A DNA stretch of 6,221 nt from an uncultured Clostridia bacterium (GTDB lineage: Bacteria > Bacillota > Clostridia > Christensenellales > CAG-138): positions 1 through 6,221 of the forward strand of contig CALCEX010000256.1 in NCBI GenBank assembly GCA_937900325.1. Direction: 5' to 3'. A program made the position numbers and the translations under genes. The notes under the pieces were generated by a model that had not been told where the DNA came from, searched no databases, and saw only the letters and a program-made list of their open reading frames with translations. Below, piece after piece: positions 1 through 5,235 of this stretch. How positions within the stretch are numbered: position 1 is the stretch's first letter; every line of letters starts with the position of its first letter.

Positions 1-1
1 C

Positions 2-181
2 ACGTTGGAGGATCGCGGAAAATATGACTATTCACTCCGACTGGATGAAATGGATAGTTGCCTGCTGGTCGATCAGAAGGCATATAATAGTGACGATATA
101 GTTGCTACCGGCAAATTGCTTTTCGCAGATAACTGTTTACAGGTCGTATATACCCTTACACAGCCCGCATTCGCGACGTGA
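2..181 (+). CDS. C-terminal fragment of an unidentified protein (5' end outside window)
   Basis: Reading from base 2, a frame stays open for 59 codons and ends at TGA 179-181, while frame 1 stops after 8 codons. The fragment is polar and soluble-looking (rich in Asp, Leu, Tyr and Val) and ends LTQPAFAT. Its alternating hydrophobic pattern, for example ATGKLLFADNCLQVVYTL, suggests beta strands. No family is recognised and no catalytic motif is visible. A strong intrinsic terminator begins 40 bp after the stop, which supports this being the true end of a plus-strand gene. Base composition is about 46% GC, against roughly 60% in the genes to the right, and it uses TTA and TCA codons that those genes avoid. 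It may therefore have a different origin or simply be AT-richer. The function is unknown. Confidence 0.6.
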   Translation, partial: TLEDRGKYDYSLRLDEMDSCLLVDQKAYNSDDIVATGKLLFADNCLQVVYTLTQPAFAT

Positions 182-220
182 TCTCATATTTTGCTTTGGC
201 CATTTTTCTTCCGCCGTAAA

Positions 221-248
221 GGAGCTTCCAGCCGGAAGCTCCTTTTTT
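221..248 (+). terminator. Rho-independent terminator of the upstream plus-strand gene
   Basis: A perfect 9-bp stem, GGAGCTTCC (221-229) and GGAAGCTCC (234-242), closes a 4-nt loop (AGCC) and is followed directly by six T residues (243-248). It sits 40 bp after the TGA of the upstream fragment. On the minus strand the same hairpin is followed only by TTTACGG. It may therefore also slow or stop transcription of the convergent gene, but less efficiently. Confidence 0.9.
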
Positions 249-1266
249 ATGCCTCGGATATGTCCGATATGAGCTCGTTTTCAAAGGCGAATTCGTAAAG
301 CCTTGCGAAGGCCGACCCGTCCGCGCCGGTTTCTATAAGCCCGATAAGGCGGCCGCTGCGGTCTGAAAGTGGCGGGCGGCAGCAGTCAAAATTTCCCAGG
401 AAATTTCTTATTTCGTCAATGGAAAAGTCTGCCCTGAGGGATGCCGCCATATATGACGCCGCCTCGCCGTCAAGGCCCTCGCGGACTGCCTCGCAGAAGG
501 CGACGACCAGATCCTGCCTGCCGGACGGATACTTATATTCGCGCGTGAAAAAGCCGGTTTCCGGGCAGCCGGCCGAAAAGCCGCCGCCCTGATATATGTA
601 ACGGGTACGGCGCTGGTGGCCAAGCAGGGTGCCCAGGGGTTCTATGAGGGACACGCCGCCTTCCTCCAGCAGTATGCTTTCGCCGCAAAGCTCCAGCAGC
701 GAATTCATGCCCCCGTCCAGCATGAGAAGCCTCTGCCGCCCGCCGTCAAATGTGGATACGGCTATCAGCTGCCGGCCGGCTACGCCGTAAAGCGTAAGAG
801 ACCCGTACTCGCCGGGGCCTATGGAAACGCAGCTGGGCGGCTTTCCGTCCTCCTCCATAAGCAGCTTCAGGCCGTTCTCACGGAAAAGCGTAAGGCTGCG
901 GCGGCTGCGGCCCTGCATATAGCCAAGCTGATCCAGCTCTTTGGGGAAATCGGCCGGCTGTACGGGGAGATCGGCCGATGGGCCGAAATACATTTCATAT
1001 ACCCCACCGGGCCAGCGGCAGAAGGAAACGTCGGGCCCCTGCGCGGGAAGCGCCTCTCCATCGCAAAGGGACAGCTTCCGGGTGATGGGATACCGCCACG
1101 GGCCGAAGGAAAGGGGTATGGCGGAAATAAAGTAATCCCCGTTATCTCCGGCGGGCATGGCTATGTGGGAATCCGGGCGGCATTCCCCGAGTATCTGGCC
1201 GTTGACCTCTATGAGGGAGGGAGCGGCGGAGCGTATCACTATCAGCGGTACCGGAGACTGATACAT
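247..1266 (-). CDS. Hypothetical protein, 339 aa, soluble, no recognised family
   Basis: The start is ATG at 1264-1266. A strong Shine-Dalgarno (GGAGGA, complement of 1277-1282) lies 10 nt upstream, which supports both strand and start. The stop is TAA at 247-249. No signal peptide or membrane segment is evident. Residues 1-65 look beta-rich; the pattern LIEVNGQILGE followed by GDYFISAIPL faintly recalls PEGA-like surface or carbohydrate-associated beta repeats, but this is only a resemblance. Residues 120-235 are again strand-like, with several Gly-rich turns (FDGGRQRLLMLDGG, about 173-186). Residues 245-300 look helical (QDLVVAFCEAVREGLDGEAASYM, then FSIDEIRNFLGNF), ending near CCRPP (295-299). 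Nine cysteines are scattered without a metal-site pattern. Codon use (ATA for Ile) matches the neighbours, so it appears native. It is transcribed alone and divergently from asnS. I cannot assign a function. Confidence 0.85.
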   Translation of the reverse strand: MYQSPVPLIVIRSAAPSLIEVNGQILGECRPDSHIAMPAGDNGDYFISAIPLSFGPWRYPITRKLSLCDGEALPAQGPDVSFCRWPGGVYEMYFGPSADLPVQPADFPKELDQLGYMQGRSRRSLTLFRENGLKLLMEEDGKPPSCVSIGPGEYGSLTLYGVAGRQLIAVSTFDGGRQRLLMLDGGMNSLLELCGESILLEEGGVSLIEPLGTLLGHQRRTRYIYQGGGFSAGCPETGFFTREYKYPSGRQDLVVAFCEAVREGLDGEAASYMAASLRADFSIDEIRNFLGNFDCCRPPLSDRSGRLIGLIETGADGSAFARLYEFAFENELISDISEA

Positions 1267-1276
1267 GGCGGGTCTA

Positions 1277-1282
1277 TCCTCC
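1277..1282 (-). promoter_or_regulatory. Ribosome binding site of the 339-aa minus-strand gene
   Basis: The complement reads ACGGAGGATAG upstream of ATG. GGAGGA is separated from the start by 10 nt. This site matters because it favours the minus-strand gene over the long overlapping plus-strand frame (616-1443), whose start has no comparable site. Confidence 0.8.
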
Positions 1283-1342
1283 GTAAGGTAATGAATGTAC
1301 TCAGATATTTATTCCGGCGGGGGCAAAAATATCCCTGCCGCC

Positions 1343-1371
1343 TTGCAAAAGGGCGCGAGCGGGGATATAAT
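1343..1371 (+). promoter_or_regulatory. Sigma-A-type promoter of asnS
   Basis: The -35 element is TTGCAA (1343-1348; 4 of 6 match to TTGACA), then a 17-bp spacer and a perfect -10 TATAAT (1366-1371). The predicted start of transcription is about 1378, giving a leader of roughly 49 nt before the asnS ATG. That leader is too short for a T-box riboswitch, and no T-box element or terminator hairpin is seen in it. Confidence 0.8.
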
Positions 1372-1426
1372 GAAGGGCAAGCTTTATTTTGTAAAGTGAA
1401 AAAGCGAAACGTTTGGAGGTACTCTC

Positions 1427-2806
1427 ATGATCAGACTGTGTGAACTGAACAAGGATCCCGCTAAGTATGCGGGCGAAGTTGAAATTGCCGGCTGGGTGCG
1501 CACCGTGCGCGACGGCAAGAATATCGGCTTTATAGAGCTGTCCGACGGCTCCTGCTTCAGAAACGTACAGGTGGTTTATGAGAATAATATACCCGGCGAT
1601 ATAATAAAACAGATAAATACCGGCTGCGCGATAAGCGTGACAGGCGACCTCGTGCTCACCCCGGAGGCAAAGCAGCCCTTTGAGGTGAAGGCAAAGGAAA
1701 TAAGGATAGAGGGCCTTTGCGATAGCGATTATCCCATGCAGAAGAAACGGCACAGCCTGGAGTATCTGCGCACCATGCAGCACCTCAGGCCGCGCACCAA
1801 CATCTTCCAGGCCACCTTCAGGGTACGCAACGTAGTTGCCCAGGCAATACACCGCTTCTTTGACGACAGGGGCTTCCTGTATGTGCATACGCCTCTCATT
1901 ACCGCCAGCGACTGCGAGGGCGCGGGCGAGATGTTCAGGGTAACTACCCTGGATCTTGAGAACGTCCCCAAGACCCCGGACGGCAAGGTGGATTACTCCA
2001 AGGATTTCTTCGGCACCAGCGCAAACCTGACCGTCAGCGGTCAGCTTTACGGGGAGGCGTTCGCCCTTGCATTCAGGGATATATACACCTTTGGCCCCAC
2101 CTTCCGCGCAGAGCAGAGCTACACCGCCCGCCACGCCGCGGAGTTCTGGATGATAGAGCCCGAGATGGCTTTCTGCGACCTGAAGGGGTATCTCGATACC
2201 GCCGAGGAAATGGTAAAATACATAATCCGCACCGTAATGGAGCGCTGCCCGGACGAGCTGGATTTCTTCAACAGCTTTGTGGATAAGGGCCTTCTGGATC
2301 GCCTTAACAACGTAGTGAACAACGACTTTGCCCGCGTAAGCTACACCGAGGCCGTGGATATACTCAAAAAGAGCGGCGCCAAGTTCGACTATCCTGTCGA
2401 GTGGGGGGTAGACCTCCAGACCGAGCACGAAAGATACCTGACCGAGCAGGTATATAAGAGGCCGGTGTTCGTTACCGATTATCCCAAGGACATCAAGGCC
2501 TTCTATATGCGCCTTAACGACGACGGAAAGACCGTGGCGGCGGCGGATCTGCTGGTTCCCGGCGTGGGCGAGATCATAGGCGGAAGCCAGCGTGAGGAGC
2601 GCCTCGAGGTGCTGGAGAACCGCATTAAGGAGATGGGCATGAAGGTGGAGGATTACGATTGGTACCTCGACCTGCGCAGATACGGCGGCGTCAAGCACGC
2701 GGGCTACGGATTGGGCTTCGAGCGCATGGTGATGTACGTGACCGGCATGGCCAACATACGCGACGTGCTGCCGTTCCCCCGCACCACGGGAAGCCTGGAA
2801 ATGTGA
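1427..2806 (+). CDS. asnS: Asparaginyl-tRNA synthetase (AsnRS)
   Basis: Class IIb aminoacyl-tRNA synthetase that charges tRNA-Asn with asparagine in the cytoplasm via an asparaginyl-adenylate. At 459 aa it is close to the usual bacterial length (about 460-466). Residues 1-100 form the anticodon-binding OB fold (VEIAGWVRTVRDGKNIGFIEL). Motif 1 lies near 130-158. The AsnRS-type stretch FFGTSANLTVSGQLYGEAFA (194-213) precedes motif 2: TFRAEQSYTARHAAEF (225-240), then WMIEPEMAF. Motif 3 is GYGLGFERMVMY with the ATP-binding Arg of GFER (430-433), followed by the typical ending DVLPFPRT. RAEQS replaces the commoner RAENS; this is probably a lineage variant. GGAGGT (1415-1420) sits 6 nt before the ATG, fixing the start. 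It is transcribed alone from its own promoter and closed by a terminator about 63 bp downstream. AspRS is excluded by the WMIEPE and DVLPFPRT signatures. Confidence 0.97.
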   Translation: MIRLCELNKDPAKYAGEVEIAGWVRTVRDGKNIGFIELSDGSCFRNVQVVYENNIPGDIIKQINTGCAISVTGDLVLTPEAKQPFEVKAKEIRIEGLCDSDYPMQKKRHSLEYLRTMQHLRPRTNIFQATFRVRNVVAQAIHRFFDDRGFLYVHTPLITASDCEGAGEMFRVTTLDLENVPKTPDGKVDYSKDFFGTSANLTVSGQLYGEAFALAFRDIYTFGPTFRAEQSYTARHAAEFWMIEPEMAFCDLKGYLDTAEEMVKYIIRTVMERCPDELDFFNSFVDKGLLDRLNNVVNNDFARVSYTEAVDILKKSGAKFDYPVEWGVDLQTEHERYLTEQVYKRPVFVTDYPKDIKAFYMRLNDDGKTVAAADLLVPGVGEIIGGSQREERLEVLENRIKEMGMKVEDYDWYLDLRRYGGVKHAGYGLGFERMVMYVTGMANIRDVLPFPRTTGSLEM

Positions 2807-2869
2807 TCTTATGCCGCCGGGGGCGCGCCTGAATAATATCCCGGCTTAAAACCGCATATAAATTGACAG

Positions 2870-2910
2870 AAACCAAAGCTGATAGTGACGCTTTGGTTTT
2901 TGTTATTTTT
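2870..2910 (+). terminator. Rho-independent terminator downstream of asnS
   Basis: A perfect 10-bp stem, AAACCAAAGC (2870-2879) and GCTTTGGTTT (2890-2899), encloses a 10-nt loop (2880-2889). It is followed by the T-rich tail TTTTTGTTATTTTT running to 2910 (the stem's last Ts merge into the tail). It lies about 63 bp after the asnS stop and ends transcription from the asnS promoter. The minus-strand side lacks a T-run, so it acts in one direction. Confidence 0.92.
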
Positions 2911-2960
2911 ATGTATGCGCTGCGGAGACCTGGGAAATAATAGCAGCAACAAACATAGAC

Positions 2961-2966
2961 GGAGGT
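2961..2966 (+). promoter_or_regulatory. Ribosome binding site that fixes the start of the Myb-like gene
   Basis: GGAGGT lies 8 nt before ATG 2975. The reading frame is open upstream to an ATG at 2885, but that codon falls inside the loop of the asnS terminator and has no ribosome binding site. Translation is therefore placed at 2975. Confidence 0.85.
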
Positions 2967-2974
2967 ATTTTTAT

Positions 2975-3808
2975 ATGGCGAATATACAGCGCGGCCGCGC
3001 AGGCTGGAAAAAGGAGGAGGACGTACTGCTCTTCGCGGAGATAGAAAAGAACATGGGCAGGGGGACCCCGCTTAAAAGCGTGTTTGAGGCGGTGGCCGAA
3101 AAGACGGGGCGAAAGCCCAACAGCGTAAGAAATTATTACTATGCCCGCATAAAGGAAAAGGACCTCAGCACCACGGCTCTCCACGCGGGGGCGTTCGTGC
3201 CTTTCAGCGAGGAGGAGATACATTCCCTGCTCCGCACGGTGCTGAGCGCCCAGGCAAACGGCATATCCGTCCGCTGCTGCACCATGAGCATGGGCGGCGG
3301 GGACAACAGGGCGATGCTGCGATACCAGAATAAATACCGGGCGCTGATCAAGAACCGGCCGGCGCTGGTAAAGCAGGTGGCTGAGGAGCTGAAGGCCGAG
3401 GGGGTGGACTTTGACCCATACCGCAAAGCGCTTCAGAGCGAGGGGCGCGCAAGGGCGGCGGGCAGCGTAACGGCGCGTATAAGCAGGCTCAAGGGAATGG
3501 ACGGCGCGGCGTTTATGGAGGGGCTTGACTACATAACCTCCATAGCCGAGGAGGCCGAAAGGAAAGAGAAGGCGTACCGCCGCGCCGAAAGCGAGCTCCG
3601 GGAGCGCATACGCCGCCAGGAGGAGGAAATAAACGCCCAGCAGGGCAGGTTCCACGCGCTGCTTCTGATGTACCGCAGGCTGGTCAGCGCAAACCGCGAC
3701 TTTATAGGCATGGCCGGCAGGGAGGCGGGGCCGGTATCGGAATACGCAAGGCAGCTTGCCCGCAGCGTTGCGGACTGCGAAAAGGCGCTTACCGAATATC
3801 AGGCGTAG
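2975..3808 (+). CDS. Myb/SANT-like DNA-binding protein with C-terminal coiled coil (277 aa)
   Basis: Probable cytoplasmic DNA-binding protein; target unknown. Residues 10-60 form a Myb/SANT-like helix-turn-helix: GWKKEEDVLLFAEIEKN, then GTPLKSVFEAVAEKTGRKP and NSVRNYYYARIKE, with the leading Trp (W11), the acidic EED and a basic/aromatic third helix. Residues 76-126 look like a diverged second copy: PFSEEEIHSLLRTVL, then GISVRCC and NRAMLRYQNKYRALIK, with Phe in place of Trp. Residues 185-225 are rich in Glu, Arg and Lys in heptad-like order and should form a coiled coil, continuing as helix to about 242. The architecture recalls the RsfA-type Myb-plus-coiled-coil regulators of sporulating Firmicutes, but the sequence is not clearly RsfA. 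There is no signal peptide or membrane segment. It lies alone between the asnS terminator and the rarA promoter; I found no convincing promoter of its own. Ile is ATA in 11 of 12 codons, as in its neighbours. Confidence 0.8.
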   Translation: MANIQRGRAGWKKEEDVLLFAEIEKNMGRGTPLKSVFEAVAEKTGRKPNSVRNYYYARIKEKDLSTTALHAGAFVPFSEEEIHSLLRTVLSAQANGISVRCCTMSMGGGDNRAMLRYQNKYRALIKNRPALVKQVAEELKAEGVDFDPYRKALQSEGRARAAGSVTARISRLKGMDGAAFMEGLDYITSIAEEAERKEKAYRRAESELRERIRRQEEEINAQQGRFHALLLMYRRLVSANRDFIGMAGREAGPVSEYARQLARSVADCEKALTEYQA

Positions 3809-3831
3809 CTTACATCAAACTTTGGGCTCGT

Positions 3832-3851
3832 TAAGGGGCCGCGGCCTCTTA
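3832..3851 (+). terminator. Possible weak terminator hairpin after the Myb-like gene
   Basis: TAAGGGGC (3832-3839) pairs with GCCTCTTA (3844-3851) through 8 bp including one G-U, around a CGCG loop. It lies 23 bp after the TAG stop. What follows is TGGCTTTAAC, not a T-run, so termination would be inefficient and some read-through into rarA is plausible. Confidence 0.35.
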
Positions 3852-3855
3852 TGGC

Positions 3856-3884
3856 TTTAACTGCGCCGCCTGCCATGGTATAAT
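3856..3884 (+). promoter_or_regulatory. Extended -10 promoter of rarA-tldD
   Basis: A perfect TATAAT (3879-3884) is preceded by TGG (3876-3878), giving a TGn extended -10. The -35 is weak (TTTAAC, 3856-3861; 3 of 6) at a 17-bp spacing, which an extended -10 can offset. Predicted transcription start is about 3890-3892, inside the inverted repeat described next. Confidence 0.75.
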
Positions 3885-3905
3885 TTACCGTAAGGTAAAT
3901 TACGG
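3881..3905. promoter_or_regulatory. Overlapping inverted repeats at the rarA transcription start (candidate operator)
   Basis: Two dyads share sequence. The first has perfect 9-bp arms, TAATTTACC (3881-3889) and GGTAAATTA (3894-3902), with 4 bp between them. The second has 6-bp arms, CCGTAA (3888-3893) and TTACGG (3900-3905), with 6 bp between them. The first overlaps the last four bases of the -10 and is centred on the predicted start of transcription. That is where a repressor would block initiation. It does not resemble a Firmicutes LexA box. The binding protein is unknown, and calling it an operator is inference. Confidence 0.5.
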
Positions 3906-3924
3906 CAAAGGAAAGGTAAACGGC

Positions 3925-5235
3925 ATGGATCTTTTTTCGGCGGGCATGAACAGGCACGCCCCGCTGGCGGACAGGATGCGCCCGAGGACGCTGGACGAAT
4001 TCGCGGGGCAGCAGCATATAGTGGGCAAGGGGAAGCTTCTGCGGAGGGCAATAGAGACGGATTCCCTCCAGTCCAGCATATTCTTCGGCCCCCCGGGCTG
4101 CGGGAAGACCACGCTGGCCTCCATAGTAGCCAACACCACGGGATCGGATTTCGTAAAGCTCAACGCCGTCACCTCCGGCGTCAAGGACGTACGCGAGGTG
4201 ATAGCCGGCGCGGAGAACAATCTCAGGCTTTACGGCAGGGAAACGTATCTTCTGCTGGATGAATGCCACCGCTGGAGCAAGGCGCAGAGCGACAGCATAC
4301 TGCCCGCCCTGGAGCGCGGGATAATAAAATTCATAGGCTCCACCACGGAAAACCCTATGGTATCCATGACGGGGGCTATTGTGTCCAGGTGCCGCGCCTT
4401 TCAGTTTTACCCCCTTACCGAAGAGGACGTAAAAAAGTGCGTCAGGGCCGCAGTGGCCGATAAGGAACGGGGCATGGGCAATTATGATACGGAGATAGAC
4501 GAAGGGGCGTATGATCACATCGCCCGCGTAGCCAACGGGGACGTGCGGACGGCGCTCAACGCCATAGAGCTGGCCATACTCACCACCGAGGCGGACGGGA
4601 ACGGCGTTATACGCATAACGGAGGATATTGCCGCCGACAGCATACAGCAGAAGCTCATAAACTGCGACGATCAGCAGTTTTACGATATGCTGTCCGCCTT
4701 CTGCAAGAGCCTGCGGGGCGGGGACAGCGACGCGGCGATAGCATGGTTCGCCCGGCTCATATATGCGGGCATAGATCCCAGGATAATCTGCCGCAGGCTC
4801 ATAGCCCACGCCTCGGAGGACGTGGGCCTCGCCAACCCCCAGGCCATGGTGCAGGCGGTGGCGGCGGCCCAGGCGCTGGAGTTCATAGGCATGCCGGAGG
4901 CGGGGCTGTCCATCACGCAGGCCATAATATTCATCTGCGAAAGCCCGAAATCCAACTCGGTAGTCATGGCAAAGGATGCTGCCTTCGCCGAGGCAAAGAG
5001 CATACCGGACCAGCCGGTGCCGATACACCTTCGGGATACCAGCTATCCCGGGGCGGCAAAGCTGGGCCACGGCAGGGGCTATAAATACCCCCATGACTAC
5101 CCCGGCCATGTCGTAGCGCAGGAGTATATGCCGCCCAGCGTCAAGGGCCACAGATACTACATACCCGGCGAGCTGGGCAGCGAAGGGAAGATACGCCAGA
5201 ACCATATCAATCAGGGAAGGATAAAGGAAAAATGA
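3925..5235 (+). CDS. rarA: Replication-associated recombination protein A (RarA/MgsA), AAA+ ATPase
   Basis: AAA+ ATPase of the RarA/MgsA (WRNIP1/Mgs1) family, related to clamp-loader subunits and RuvB, that acts as an oligomer at stalled or collapsed replication forks. At 436 aa it is full length. After the typical opening PLADRMRPRTLDEFAGQQHI (13-32) come Walker A GPPGCGKTT (55-63), Walker B YLLLDECH (108-115), sensor 1 GSTTENP (138-144), the arginine-finger stretch SRCR (154-157) and sensor 2 GDVRTALN (205-212, R208). The C-terminal tetramerisation region (about 240-430) carries the family signatures ASEDVGLANP (296-305) and YKYPHDYPGHVVAQ (387-400). The start at 3925 has a purine-rich site (AAAGGAAAGG, 3907-3916) 8 nt upstream and matches the family N terminus. 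The stop overlaps the tldD start, implying co-transcription and translational coupling. DECHRW in place of the more common DEIHRF is a minor variant. RuvB is excluded by the TTENP and C-terminal motifs. Confidence 0.96.
   Translation: MDLFSAGMNRHAPLADRMRPRTLDEFAGQQHIVGKGKLLRRAIETDSLQSSIFFGPPGCGKTTLASIVANTTGSDFVKLNAVTSGVKDVREVIAGAENNLRLYGRETYLLLDECHRWSKAQSDSILPALERGIIKFIGSTTENPMVSMTGAIVSRCRAFQFYPLTEEDVKKCVRAAVADKERGMGNYDTEIDEGAYDHIARVANGDVRTALNAIELAILTTEADGNGVIRITEDIAADSIQQKLINCDDQQFYDMLSAFCKSLRGGDSDAAIAWFARLIYAGIDPRIICRRLIAHASEDVGLANPQAMVQAVAAAQALEFIGMPEAGLSITQAIIFICESPKSNSVVMAKDAAFAEAKSIPDQPVPIHLRDTSYPGAAKLGHGRGYKYPHDYPGHVVAQEYMPPSVKGHRYYIPGELGSEGKIRQNHINQGRIKEK

Noticed and set aside
1267..1342. 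Promoter for the minus-strand 339-aa gene in the divergent region
   Set aside because: Several AT-rich hexamers (for example complement of TTTATT) were tried as -10 elements, but none has a matching -35 at proper spacing. I could not support one.
616..1443. 275-aa plus-strand open frame opposite the 339-aa gene
   Set aside because: It is codon-aligned with the minus-strand gene and has no convincing ribosome binding site. It runs through the asnS promoter and into the asnS start, and its protein is an Ala/Gly/Tyr-rich composition artefact.
1301..2698. 465-aa minus-strand open frame opposite asnS
   Set aside because: It is codon-aligned antisense of a clear asnS. The openness follows from missing TTA, CTA and TCA codons, and the protein shows no recognisable motif.
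2863..2868. Perfect TTGACA as a -35 for the Myb-like gene
   Set aside because: No -10 is present 16-18 bp downstream, and the site abuts the asnS terminator hairpin, so it is probably chance.
2909..3655. 248-aa minus-strand open frame opposite the Myb-like gene
   Set aside because: Codon-aligned shadow. The plus-strand gene has a strong ribosome binding site and recognisable helix-turn-helix pattern.
3862..3924. LexA (SOS) box upstream of rarA
   Set aside because: No GAAC-N4-GTTC-type sequence is present; the dyads there have a different sequence.
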